In this document: positions 52,733 to 61,620 of the stretch, one piece after another
Numbering within the stretch: the first letter of the stretch is position 1
Layout of the letters: each line of letters begins with the position of its first letter
DNA from: Chryseobacterium populi
Lineage (GTDB): Bacteria > Bacteroidota > Bacteroidia > Flavobacteriales > Weeksellaceae
Direction: 5' to 3'
Length of the DNA stretch: 61,645 nt
Assembly: GCF_000282115.1 (NCBI RefSeq)
Contig: NZ_AKJY01000005.1
Location: 1-61,645, forward strand
The notes under the pieces: generated by a model
What the model was told of the DNA's origin: nothing
The model's database searches: none
The model's input: the letters and a program-made list of their open reading frames with translations, nothing else
Position numbers and translations under genes: made by a program

Positions 52733-53161
52733 TTATTTAAGGGTACTGATTACAGATTGGAAAAAATTGAACAGGAATATTTTATCATAAAAAACTTCGA
52801 TACGGTTTTCTATGATAAAATCAGTGTGACGGTTGGAATCACGGACCATTTCTTCTTCTACAAAAACAAACCAGAGCTCCTGTAAGCGGTGCTGTTTTTT
52901 AAATTCTTCACACGCGTTTAAATCCAAAGGCATTGAATGCTTAAGATCATAAAAGAAAATCCCTTTTTTAATACCATTATCTTCAACAATATTAACGGAA
53001 TGATGGAGGTAGTCAAAGATTTTTATTTTCGAATTATAGCATTCAACAAAATGATGCAGATCGATAAGCTGAATTACTTTTTCTTCCTGTTGGGAATCAG
53101 TCATAAAAAAACATTCCAAAGTTATCTTTTCAGTTAATTCTTGAAAAACAGCTAGGTCCAT
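52733..53161 (-). CDS. Hypothetical protein of a LytTR target operon
   Basis: A 142-residue soluble protein without a signal peptide. Segments: LECFFMTDSQQEEKVIQLID, HHFVECYNSKIKIFDYLHHS, GIFFYDLKHSMPLDLNACEE, LWFVFVEEEM, ending in RIEVFYDKIFLFNFFQSVIS. I do not recognise a family. It is divergent from the LytS/LytTR genes and shares their operator region; a -7-like box TTCCTTTG lies on its strand at 53189-53182, 20 bp before the ATG. It is followed after 3 bp by the DUF6268 gene. Confidence 0.7.
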   Translation of the reverse strand: MDLAVFQELTEKITLECFFMTDSQQEEKVIQLIDLHHFVECYNSKIKIFDYLHHSVNIVEDNGIKKGIFFYDLKHSMPLDLNACEEFKKQHRLQELWFVFVEEEMVRDSNRHTDFIIENRIEVFYDKIFLFNFFQSVISTLK

Positions 53162-53181
53162 AGATGATAAATTAAACAGGA

Positions 53182-53330
53182 CAAAGGAATAGAGAATTCC
53201 GTCTTATATTTATTTTTTTATACAAAACGGATGATATTTTATACAAAATTCAGGGCCGGAAATTTTTGTATAATAAATTCCTGTTTTTGTATAATATTAT
53301 GCATGTTACTTTCGTTATTACTTATTTTTG
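53182..53330. promoter_or_regulatory. Mirror-image LytTR-like operator with divergent -7 boxes
   Basis: Four copies of one 10-mer. Minus strand: TTTTGTATAA at 53248-53239 and 53227-53218. Plus strand: TTTTGTATAA at 53264-53273 and 53285-53294. Each pair has a 21-bp period. From the start of each proximal copy to the start of the -7-like box is 38 bp on both sides: TTCCTTTG (53189-53182, minus) and TATTTTTG (53323-53330, plus). This points to one regulator switching both operons on or off. Confidence 0.82.
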
Positions 53331-53358
53331 TGTTTCTTTAGAACCTGATTCAAACCAT

Positions 53359-54435
53359 ATGAAGTGTACCCCCCAGGAGTTGAAAAATGCATTAGTTATT
53401 GATTTTCTTGTAGAAGATCAATACCGGATTCTGCGCCATGTGGTATTTCTCATTTTCTTTTTTCTGATGTTGTTTTTTACGAGCTTCTGGAACTGGTATG
53501 TAGGGATTTATAAATACTATGTTCTGTTCTTTGTATATACTTCACTCATCATAATGGTATATGTTAATACCTATATATTAGTGCCTTTGTACTTTTTTAA
53601 AACCCGTTATACTACGTATTTTATTTTACTGGCTTTAATGGGGGCTGTCGGGTTGAATGTAATAGGCTATTGCTTTGATCACTATTTTTCAGACTATAAG
53701 GTAGAAGCTATGAAGAGGCTTGACCGTAAGGGTGGAATGTATGAGGGCTTTATGATGTGTATCTCGATTATTCTGATCAGTACGACCGTAAAACTCCTCC
53801 AGAAATGGACGCGGGATAATAAAAAGATTGTTGAACTCAGCAACCTTACTTTGAGTATGGAGCTTAATGAACTGCGTAATCAGATCAATCCCCATTTTTT
53901 ATTTAATATGCTGAATAATGTAAAAGCATTGATAAGAACTGATCCTGAAAAGGCATCAGCAGTTATTATTAAATTATCCGAATTTTTAAGGTACCAGCTC
54001 TACGAAAATGGTGAAGAGAAAACATTGTTGTCTTTAGAGATTGAATTTCTATCCAATTTTCTTAATCTTGAAAAAATAAGGCGGGAAAATTTCTCTTTTG
54101 AGATTGAAAGTAAAACCGATAAACGAATCCTTAACAGGACTTTTATTCCACCCAATTTATTCACCACTTTCGTAGAAAATGCGGTGAAGCACAGTGTAGA
54201 TATGAGCGACAAAGAATCCAGTGTGAAAATAAATATTGAAATACAAAATCAGAAGCTGTATTTCGTATGCCGGAATTCCCGTGACCCGGATTATCCTGCT
54301 TCAGATGAGCATTACAGCGGGCTGGGGCTGGCCAATATCAAAAGAAGATTGGAACTTCTGTATGATGATACCCATAATCTGGAGATCATATCCACAGAAA
54401 AAGAATATACCATTGATTTAATTATTCCTGTATGA
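53359..54435 (+). CDS. LytS-type sensor histidine kinase (second system)
   Basis: A 358-residue kinase with four transmembrane helices in the first 150 residues (VVFLIFFFLMLFFTSFW, YYVLFFVYTSLIIMVYVNTY, TTYFILLALMGAVGLNVIGY, FMMCISIILISTTVKLL). The His_kinase domain has the phospho-acceptor His in RNQINPHFLFNMLNNVKALI, the N box VENAVKHS and the G box YSGLGLANIKRRLELL. In-frame starts at 53266 and 53299 fall in or beside the operator, upstream of the predicted -7 box (53323-53330), so ATG 53359 is preferred. It overlaps the regulator gene by 4 bp. Confidence 0.93.
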   Translation: MKCTPQELKNALVIDFLVEDQYRILRHVVFLIFFFLMLFFTSFWNWYVGIYKYYVLFFVYTSLIIMVYVNTYILVPLYFFKTRYTTYFILLALMGAVGLNVIGYCFDHYFSDYKVEAMKRLDRKGGMYEGFMMCISIILISTTVKLLQKWTRDNKKIVELSNLTLSMELNELRNQINPHFLFNMLNNVKALIRTDPEKASAVIIKLSEFLRYQLYENGEEKTLLSLEIEFLSNFLNLEKIRRENFSFEIESKTDKRILNRTFIPPNLFTTFVENAVKHSVDMSDKESSVKINIEIQNQKLYFVCRNSRDPDYPASDEHYSGLGLANIKRRLELLYDDTHNLEIISTEKEYTIDLIIPV

Positions 54436-55157
54436 ATTGTATAATAGTAGATGATGAGCCATTGGCAAGAGCAGAAATGCGCTCGCTGATTAATGAAGTT
54501 TCAAAGATTGAAGTTTTGGGAGAATTTTCCAACGCCCCTTCAGCACTGGATTTTTTTAGGACCAATAAAGTTGACCTTATTTTCCTGGATATTGAGATGC
54601 CTTTGGTGACCGGATTGGAGTTTGCAGAAATGCTGCCGAAAAGCACCCTGATTATTTTCACAACGGCCTATTCACAATATGCCCTGAAAAGTTACGAACT
54701 GGATGCGATAGATTATCTGTTGAAGCCTATTGATAAGCAAAGACTGGAAAAGTCTATTGAAAAAGCAGAGCTCTATACTGAGCTGTTATCAAAAGACACC
54801 GTAAAAAATACCGTTGAATCCAATACATCTGAATTTTTATTCATCAAAGCAGAAAGACGATTTTATAAAATCAATTTTTCAGAAATAAAGTTTATAGAAG
54901 GACTGAAAGATTATGTGGTCATTCATACCCAAAATCAAAAGCTGATCACGGCAATGAATCTGAAAACAATTCATCAGAAAATTTTATCAGATTCCTTTTT
55001 AAGGGTAAGCAAATCCTATGTCGTAAATATCGATTATATCGATTCGTTCGACAGCCATAATATTTATATCGGTGACTCGGAAGTTCCGTTGGGGGAAGTT
55101 TATAAATCCGATTTTTTTGCAAAATATGCGAACGGATTTCTTAATACTGATCTGTAA
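54432..55157 (+). CDS. LytTR-type response regulator (second system)
   Basis: A 241-residue regulator. The receiver domain has Asp7/Asp8, phospho-acceptor Asp53 in DLIFLDIEMPLVTG and Lys in DYLLKPIDKQRL. The LytTR domain (about 135-235) shows FLFIKAERRFYKINFSEIKF, VVIHTQNQKLITAMNLK and FLRVSKSYVVNIDYI. ATGA overlap with the kinase gene shows translational coupling. The most likely DNA targets are the TTTTGTATAA repeats at 53218-53294, which would make the system autoregulated and in control of the divergent DUF6268 operon. Confidence 0.95.
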   Translation: MNCIIVDDEPLARAEMRSLINEVSKIEVLGEFSNAPSALDFFRTNKVDLIFLDIEMPLVTGLEFAEMLPKSTLIIFTTAYSQYALKSYELDAIDYLLKPIDKQRLEKSIEKAELYTELLSKDTVKNTVESNTSEFLFIKAERRFYKINFSEIKFIEGLKDYVVIHTQNQKLITAMNLKTIHQKILSDSFLRVSKSYVVNIDYIDSFDSHNIYIGDSEVPLGEVYKSDFFAKYANGFLNTDL

Positions 55158-55176
55158 ATTTTCAGAAAATAAGATT

Positions 55177-55800
55177 TCACGGTTTCTTTTGTCCGACAAA
55201 CCTTATTACTGAGCCGGTTCCGTTATGGAACAGGCCTTCCTGAAGATCTATTTCGGTTTCTGCCAGTTCTATCATACCCAGGAAAATCGGATCTGATTTC
55301 ATCAGTTGAGAATAGCGATTCAATGTCTTTAGGGCCACCTACCTTTTCATTCTTTAAAACATAGTCAAGATGGCTCTTACTGAAGGCTTCAAAGATTATA
55401 AGGCCTCCTTTTCGTAAATATTGATCCGGAATTGTATGAATGGATGATTTAATATCGGCAGGGAAGTGGGCATAAATAAGTGCAATAGCATCAAACTGCC
55501 CGTCCTGGAAATCTAAAGACTGCAATTCGCCTACCTGGTAATCGACCCTTACATTGTTGCTTTCTGCCAGCTGTAATGCTTTGTTTTTCCCTTCAAAGCT
55601 GATATCAAATGCAGACACTTTCCATCCGAGTTGAGCAGCAAAACGGCATTGCGTCCTTCACCTTCAGCAGGAAAAAGGATCGTGCCAGGATTGAGTTTTT
55701 TCAGCTGGTTTTTCAAATAATTATTAGGTTCTGTACCATAGGCAAACCCTTTATTGCTGTATCTTTCATCCCATCGGCTAAGCCAGGTTTTATCAGTCAT
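55177..55800 (-). pseudogene. Class I SAM-dependent methyltransferase, two frameshifts
   Basis: Three frame segments join into one methyltransferase of about 207 residues. First: [35 protein letters not shown] (motif I). Frame shift near 55640 in a short T-run leads to [40 protein letters not shown] and [18 protein letters not shown] second shift near 55275 leads to [20 protein letters not shown], then [12 protein letters not shown]. This is the family of tellurite-resistance-like (TehB/YbdG-like) methyltransferases, function unproven. Both shifts are single bases and could be sequencing errors. Confidence 0.85.
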
Positions 55801-55858
55801 TATATCCTTTTAACTTATTATAAATGTAAAACACTTTCTTGTTTAAAAAACATGATTT

Positions 55859-56562
55859 TTAATATAATTTCTGATCTTTTTCCAAGTCCCCGGTCTGTTT
55901 CTTAATAAGTTTTGTCCCCATTTCGGGCAGTATGGACCAACCAATGGTTTTTCAATACAAAATCCCTCTTCCAATCCAGAAAATCAAAGCTGTAGTTTCT
56001 GGCTTCAACGATCAGTTCTTTCCATTTTTTTGACGGCAGATTTTCAACAATACTTTCAGGCTGTACTTCGATTCTGAAGAATACTTCATTTTTAATGATA
56101 TTCCTGACGCTGGAAAAGATATCCTGGTTCATCAGGGCATCACAAACCATCATTCCCGGTTTGGCCTTTAATTTCTTTTCTGCATTTCCAGGACTCCAGC
56201 TATCACTCAGTACATCGGCTTTCCAGTTGATTGTCGCTAAAAATTCCGGTTCAACTGCTTTTACAGAACAGGTATAAAAGTACATTACCCCTTTTTCGAA
56301 ATTGCAGTGCCAACCTGAGGCTTTTGTCTGGTTTTGTCTGCTCATCAACACTGTAAGAGCCGAACATCAATAAATGAATTCTGATGCAGATATCATTAAA
56401 AACGAGATAAGTCTGTTTCCCGAAAGTGTGGATTTCAAGAAGTGTTTTGCCTTTTAACGGGGTTTTATCGAATTTCGCATTTCCGTTGGCATCAATTACT
56501 TTACGGCCCACAAATGGTTGCAGGTTTTCTTTCATGAATAATATGGAAGGGCCTTCCGGCAT
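55859..56562 (-). pseudogene. Fpg/Nei-like DNA glycosylase, frameshifted
   Basis: Two frames form one formamidopyrimidine-DNA-glycosylase/Nei-type enzyme. The N-terminus MPEGPSILFMKENLQPFVGR has the catalytic Pro2 and Glu3; GKTLLEIHTFGKQTYLVFND and RIHLLMFGSY follow. A single extra base near 56296 separates LRLALQF from EKGVMYFYTCSVKAVEPEFL. The second part continues GMMVCDALMNQDIFSSVRNI to the helix-two-turn-helix and WLVHTAR. The C-terminus is disturbed too: the current frame stops at 55902, before any complete zinc finger, while another frame runs to 55859. It repaired oxidised bases if intact. Confidence 0.82.
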
Positions 56563-56629
56563 CGCTTTATTTTTCTATAAAAGTTCAAATAGTATTCCGT
56601 AAAAGTAAAATTTGAAGTAATTTTGGCGA

Positions 56630-57988
56630 ATGATGAATTTAAACCGGATTTTCACCAGTCAGCGTACAGGAAATAACCCCAATACTATAGCATCAAGAAC
56701 TGATTTTCAGAGAGATTTTGACAGGATCATCTTCTCTTCGGCTTTCAGGAGGCTGCAGAATAAAACACAGGTTTTTCCTCTTCCCGGAAGTGTTTTTGTG
56801 CACAACCGTCTGACGCATTCATTGGAGGTTTCATCAGTTGGAAGGAGTTTGGGCAGTGTGATTGGAGAATTTATTTCCGAAACTTTTAAAAGTGACCTTA
56901 CAGAAGATTCCAAGAGTTTTTACCTTCATAATTTGGGAAATGTAATCGCTGCAGCATGCTTATGCCATGATGTTGGCAACCCTGCATTCGGACATTCGGG
57001 AGAAGATGCTATTGCCAGCTATTTTGAAAAGAATGAACGCGACCTGAAGCCCAAATTTTCCAAAAAAGAATGGGCAGATCTTGTTAATTTTGAAGGAAAT
57101 GCCAATGCAATAAGGGTATTGACTCATCAGCAACAGGGTAAAGACCAGGGCGGGATTCAGCTTACATTCAGTACACTGGCAAGTATAGCCAAATATCCTT
57201 GTGAAGCCATTGCTAAGGAAAAAGGAATTATTCACAGAAAGAAATTCGGTTTTTTTCAGAACGAAAAAGAAATCTTTTTAGAAATCGCAAAAGCGACCCA
57301 GTTAATTTCCGAAAGTGAAGAACCTTATATTTTTAAAAGACATCCGTTTGTATGGCTGGTAGAAGCGGCCGACGATATCTGCTATAACATTATTGATATG
57401 GAAGATGCTCACAGACTGGGTATTGTATCAACGGCGGACTGTAAAAATCTTTTTTTTGAACTGGTAAAATCTGAGACCGATGATGTAGACCGGGTGAAAA
57501 GAAAACTGGATTCCATTGGTAATGATAATGAAAAAATATCCTATCTAAGAGCCAAGGTAATCAATGCCCTGATCAATAAGTCGATTGAGCTGTACAAGCA
57601 GAATTTCACAACAATTCTTGAAGGAAATTTAGATAAGGCCCTTTTGGATATTTATAAATCAGATAACAAAACATTACAGGATATTGAAAGTTTTTCCATT
57701 GAGAAAATTTATAACCATAAAGCTGTCGTAGAGATTGAAAATGCCGGATATAATGTAATGTACGAATTGCTGGATCATTTTATTCCTTCTATTCTGAAGT
57801 CTAAAGAAGAAAGGAAGTCTTATGATAAAATGGCCTTGAAACTGCTTCCCAACCAGTTTGTATATGAAACCGGATCAGAATATCAGAAAGTACTGGGTGT
57901 GATTGATTTTGTTTCCGGAATGACAGATAACTATGCCACTGATCTTTACAGAAAAATTAAGGGAATTGATATTGGAATGACAATGTAA
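56630..57988 (+). CDS. dgt: Deoxyguanosinetriphosphate triphosphohydrolase-like protein
   Basis: A 452-residue HD-domain dNTP triphosphohydrolase. The signature is SAFRRLQNKTQVFPLPGSVF, VHNRLTHSLEVSSVGRSLG, then the HD pair in CLCHDVGNPAFGHSGEDAIA and VEAADDICYNIIDMEDAHRL. The enzyme cleaves dGTP (or other dNTPs) to the nucleoside and triphosphate and so sets nucleotide pools. A TAATTTTG box ends 4 bp before the ATG at 56630; a second ATG follows at once at 56633. It diverges from the glycosylase pseudogene. Confidence 0.94.
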   Translation: MMNLNRIFTSQRTGNNPNTIASRTDFQRDFDRIIFSSAFRRLQNKTQVFPLPGSVFVHNRLTHSLEVSSVGRSLGSVIGEFISETFKSDLTEDSKSFYLHNLGNVIAAACLCHDVGNPAFGHSGEDAIASYFEKNERDLKPKFSKKEWADLVNFEGNANAIRVLTHQQQGKDQGGIQLTFSTLASIAKYPCEAIAKEKGIIHRKKFGFFQNEKEIFLEIAKATQLISESEEPYIFKRHPFVWLVEAADDICYNIIDMEDAHRLGIVSTADCKNLFFELVKSETDDVDRVKRKLDSIGNDNEKISYLRAKVINALINKSIELYKQNFTTILEGNLDKALLDIYKSDNKTLQDIESFSIEKIYNHKAVVEIENAGYNVMYELLDHFIPSILKSKEERKSYDKMALKLLPNQFVYETGSEYQKVLGVIDFVSGMTDNYATDLYRKIKGIDIGMTM

Positions 57989-58062
57989 TTTTAATGAAAT
58001 TACAGTATAAAAATTAACAAACTCGTATCTTACTACGACTAATCAAATAAAATTTTTATACT

Positions 58063-58995
58063 ATGACATACTTGGGCATTATTGTTTTCATCGGGCTCGT
58101 TACCTTATTTGCTTCTTTTTTTACGGTAAAACAGGAAACTGCAGCTATTGTGGAACGTTTAGGGAAGTTTCATTCTGTACGCCATGCAGGTTTACAGCTT
58201 AAGATCCCTTATCTCGACAGGATTTCCAAAAGAATGAATCTCAGAATTCAACAGCTTGATGTAATGATCGATACGAAAACACTGGATAATGTTTTCGTGA
58301 AAATGAAAATTTCCGTGCAGTTCCAGGTGATCAGAACCCAGGTTGCTGATGCTTTCTATCGTCTGGAAAGTCCGCATGACCAGATTACATCCTATGTTTT
58401 TGACGTTGTGAGAGCTGAGGTTCCGAAGCTGAAACTGGATGATGTTTTCTTAAAAAAAGATGATATTGCCATTGCCGTAAAAGCAGAACTCCAGGAGGCG
58501 ATGCAAAGTTACGGATATGATATTATTAAAGCACTGGTAACGGATATTGACCCCGATGAGCAGGTAAAACATGCGATGAACAGAATCAATGCAGCCGAAA
58601 GAGAAAAAACCGCAGCAGAATATGAATCTGAAGCTCAGAGAATCAGGATTGTTGCAGTAGCAAAAGCGGAAGCAGAATCTAAAAAACTTCAGGGACAGGG
58701 GATTGCAGACCAGAGAAGAGAAATTGCAAAAGGTCTTGAAGAATCCGTAAGAATGCTGAACAATGTAGATATCAATTCTCACGAAGCATCAGCCCTGATT
58801 GTTGTTACCCAGCATTACGATACTTTACATTCGGTAGGAGCAAGCAGCAGAAGCAACCTTGTTTTATTACCTAATTCCCCGACTGCAGCTAGCGGAATGC
58901 TGAATGATTTAGTGGTAGCAATGACTGCCGCCAACACCGTAGGAGAGGCGACCAAAGGAAAATACCCGCCACCGGCAAAAGATTATGAACATTAA
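58063..58995 (+). CDS. SPFH/stomatin-like membrane protein
   Basis: A 310-residue SPFH-domain protein. An N-terminal transmembrane helix (LGIIVFIGLVTLFASFF) is followed by the SPFH core (VKQETAAIVERLGKFHSVRH, AGLQLKIPYLDRISKRMNLR), and a long heptad-rich coiled coil (about 185-235: AEREKTAAEYESEAQRIRIV). It forms oligomeric rings or membrane microdomains, often with an NfeD partner, which is not encoded next to it. It ends with a proline-rich tail. A terminator follows at 14 bp. Confidence 0.94.
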   Translation: MTYLGIIVFIGLVTLFASFFTVKQETAAIVERLGKFHSVRHAGLQLKIPYLDRISKRMNLRIQQLDVMIDTKTLDNVFVKMKISVQFQVIRTQVADAFYRLESPHDQITSYVFDVVRAEVPKLKLDDVFLKKDDIAIAVKAELQEAMQSYGYDIIKALVTDIDPDEQVKHAMNRINAAEREKTAAEYESEAQRIRIVAVAKAEAESKKLQGQGIADQRREIAKGLEESVRMLNNVDINSHEASALIVVTQHYDTLHSVGASSRSNLVLLPNSPTAASGMLNDLVVAMTAANTVGEATKGKYPPPAKDYEH

Positions 58996-59008
58996 AATTT
59001 CAATAAAC

Positions 59009-59038
59009 AAAACCTTCCGGTCGGAAGGTTTTGCTTTG
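59009..59038. terminator. Bidirectional terminator
   Basis: AAAACCTTCCG (59009-59019) pairs with CGGAAGGTTTT (59022-59032), with flanking A and T. It lies between the convergent SPFH and DUF4377 genes. Confidence 0.85.
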
Positions 59039-59051
59039 TATATGGGCTCCC

Positions 59052-59399
59052 TTATTTTTTTGTTTTTGAAACCTGTTTTACCAAGGTATACTTAATGGAA
59101 GAACCATCAGCAAGCGGGTTTTCGATTTTTTCAGTTTTTACTTTTAAAACGTATTCATAGCCGGGTTCATACGTGAAGCCTTCAATATTGCTGTAAAAAT
59201 TAGCCCAGTTTCCAGAAGGATTTTCTTTTACCTGAAGACATTTCATTGGAGCCACTCCTGTGCAGTCTGCCGTTTGAGGTCCTACAATGAAGGTTTTTTC
59301 ATCATCCCTGGAAGCGGATGCCGAAGTTGTACATTGTGTAAATGCTAAAAATGCGACAACCGGAATAATTCCCTTTAGAATTGCTGTAATACTTTTCAT
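59052..59399 (-). CDS. DUF4377 lipoprotein
   Basis: A 115-residue protein. The N-terminus MKSITAILKGIIPVVAFLAF ends in FTQC, a lipobox with Cys22 or so, so the protein is lipid-anchored. The mature part is a DUF4377 domain: FIVGPQTADCTGVAPMKCLQ, VKENPSGNWANFYSNIEGFT, YEPGYEYVLKV and SSIKYTLVKQVSKT. Two conserved cysteines may form a disulfide. Function unknown; the domain also occurs in HslJ-like heat-stress and META-domain proteins. ATG 59399 is preferred to an earlier in-frame start. Confidence 0.9.
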   Translation of the reverse strand: MKSITAILKGIIPVVAFLAFTQCTTSASASRDDEKTFIVGPQTADCTGVAPMKCLQVKENPSGNWANFYSNIEGFTYEPGYEYVLKVKTEKIENPLADGSSIKYTLVKQVSKTKK

Positions 59400-59546
59400 A
59401 AGTTTGATTTTAATCTTAGGCGACAATTACCATGCCGCGATTTATAAAAATCATCGTTGTTCTACTCTTGTTTTTTACTTTTTAATTCTTTAATTTCAAC
59501 CCCCTTAAGTATTTACACCAAATAACATAAATCATAATATTATAAT

Positions 59547-61568
59547 ATGGAAAATCCAATTCAAATTGAAAATTACAAAATTCAAAAGCCTGAAATATGG
59601 GCGACACATGTTGATGATCAGCAGCTTATTGAAAAAATAAAAGAATCCGATTTTTCCAAAAAGCAGATGAGTGAAGGAAGGGATTATTGTTATTTTCTTG
59701 ATAAAATCTACTATACCAGCAACAAGGAAAATAATGAATATGTGTGTATGGCTTATACTCTGAATGAGCCGTCCAATTTAGAGCGGGCTTCTGTAATGGA
59801 TGTTGTTGTGGAAGAAAATGAAGTATATCATATTCACAGGATCAGTGTTTTAAGAGAAGGTGTTTTAATTGATAAAATTCCGGATACAAAAATCAAGGTT
59901 TTAGACAGTGAAAACCAAAGCAGTGGCGGAATCCTGAGCAGTAATAAAAAGATCAACATTACCATCAAAGATTTAAGGCTGTATGACGTTTTGATCCTTG
60001 AAGATTCCCGGATAAAAGCTTTTACGGACCGTGATTTTCTAAGGAAGGAATTCTCTAAATACGTATGGGTAAGTCCGGATAATTATTGGGCATATGGTAA
60101 TTTTAAATTTACGTTTGTGAATGACCGCGAAGAACCGGTAACCTATAAAAAAACATTTTTCAGGGATGGGCAGGGAAATGTCCTTGAGCCTGAGGTGAAT
60201 TATTTAAAAAAAGGAGAGCGGTTTGTAATTGAAGAAGAAGACTATATCAATCCTGTGGATGCAAGCCGCGAAATATTCCCTTTTATAGATTTTGCCACAG
60301 AAAGCAACTGGACAGATTTATCCAATTACATCGCACCGATGTATGAAGAAATTTACAGTAAAACAAGCTTACAGGAATATGCCCCGAATCTGGTTCAGAA
60401 GCTGGATGCAATTACTGATCAGGATGAAAAACTTCAGTTTGCCATTGAATATGTACAGAATAATATCTACTATATTTTCAATGCAGATGAAATGAACGGC
60501 CATAAGCCGCAGGAACCGGCAGTGACCTATGAAAATAAACAGGGAGACTGCAAAGCAAAAAGTGTTTTATTAAAAGTTATCTTAGATTATATTGGTATAA
60601 ATGCTTCTGTAGTGTTGGTGAATTTCCATACCGATTTTTATATCAAATATTATCTTCCGTCTTTACTTACATTTAATCATGTGATTGTAAAGATAGATTA
60701 TAAAGGGGAAGAATATTTTATAGATGCCACCATTCGTGATGAATTCGGATTGATTGAAAACAGAGGTGCTACTTATTTTATGCATTACCTGGAAGTAAAA
60801 CGTGACCAGGAATTAAAAGAAAGAAAAGCATTTAGATTCCCTTATTATTGTATTGATGAAAAGGTAGACTTCAATGCCCAGAATACCACCGGGAAATTAA
60901 AACTGTCAACAACCTACAGAGGAAACCGGGCCAATGCCATGAGAAGGTACTTTAAAAATACCAACAAAAGAGAAATCGTTGACAGCTGGAATAATTTCCT
61001 GTTTTATAGTTTAAATTATTCTAACGACAGAAACGGAACCGATGTCAGGAATATCTTCAAAGACGCTTCCATCGATATTGTAAGCGATGATAAAAAACTG
61101 AATGAATTTAAAATCCAATACACAGCAACCATTGAAAATCCATATTATACTGATCAGCAGAAAAACCGTTTCCTGATGTATTTTGACCGGAATGTCGTAA
61201 AGGCAAGCGCCAGGGATTTTATGCACAAAGATTTACCTTTCTGGCATAATTTTGACAGTGAAAAATATGAAATCAATCTATATACCGATCAGAAAATAGA
61301 TGCGGAAGAAAAGTATACAGTACAGGAAAGTACCATCAATAATCCGTATTTTGATTTTACAAGCCGCAAGAAGGTCTCAAAAAACGGAGCAACAGTATAT
61401 ATTGACTATAAACCTCTGGTGAATCTGGAAATTCCTCAGAATGATTTTGAAACTTTCAGAACGGCGCATCATACCGTGGCAGACAGTAATTTCGGTTTAG
61501 GAATTGATATTATTGAACCGGGATTAATGAACCGGCTTAAATTCAGTTTTAAAAAGAAATTTAAATAA
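59547..61568 (+). CDS. DUF3857/transglutaminase-like protein
   Basis: A 673-residue protein with an N-terminal DUF3857 region and a transglutaminase-like core at about residues 300-420. The catalytic triad is visible: Cys in KQGDCKAKSVLLKVIL, His in LLTFNHVIVKIDYKG and Asp in EYFIDATIRDE. No signal peptide is seen at the N-terminus, unlike many relatives that are exported, so localisation is open. The C-terminal 200 residues are beta-rich. The role (protease, amidase or crosslinker) is unknown. It may belong to an operon that leaves the window. Confidence 0.85.
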   Translation: MENPIQIENYKIQKPEIWATHVDDQQLIEKIKESDFSKKQMSEGRDYCYFLDKIYYTSNKENNEYVCMAYTLNEPSNLERASVMDVVVEENEVYHIHRISVLREGVLIDKIPDTKIKVLDSENQSSGGILSSNKKINITIKDLRLYDVLILEDSRIKAFTDRDFLRKEFSKYVWVSPDNYWAYGNFKFTFVNDREEPVTYKKTFFRDGQGNVLEPEVNYLKKGERFVIEEEDYINPVDASREIFPFIDFATESNWTDLSNYIAPMYEEIYSKTSLQEYAPNLVQKLDAITDQDEKLQFAIEYVQNNIYYIFNADEMNGHKPQEPAVTYENKQGDCKAKSVLLKVILDYIGINASVVLVNFHTDFYIKYYLPSLLTFNHVIVKIDYKGEEYFIDATIRDEFGLIENRGATYFMHYLEVKRDQELKERKAFRFPYYCIDEKVDFNAQNTTGKLKLSTTYRGNRANAMRRYFKNTNKREIVDSWNNFLFYSLNYSNDRNGTDVRNIFKDASIDIVSDDKKLNEFKIQYTATIENPYYTDQQKNRFLMYFDRNVVKASARDFMHKDLPFWHNFDSEKYEINLYTDQKIDAEEKYTVQESTINNPYFDFTSRKKVSKNGATVYIDYKPLVNLEIPQNDFETFRTAHHTVADSNFGLGIDIIEPGLMNRLKFSFKKKFK

Positions 61569-61620
61569 TTGAAGTCAAAGGTTTAAAGTTTAGGGTTCAA
61601 TGTTTAAAGATTGAGTTTCG

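Noticed and set aside
53266..53358. Earlier starts (TTG 53266, ATG 53299) for the second kinase
   Set aside because: They lie within or directly beside the operator repeats and upstream of the predicted -7 box.
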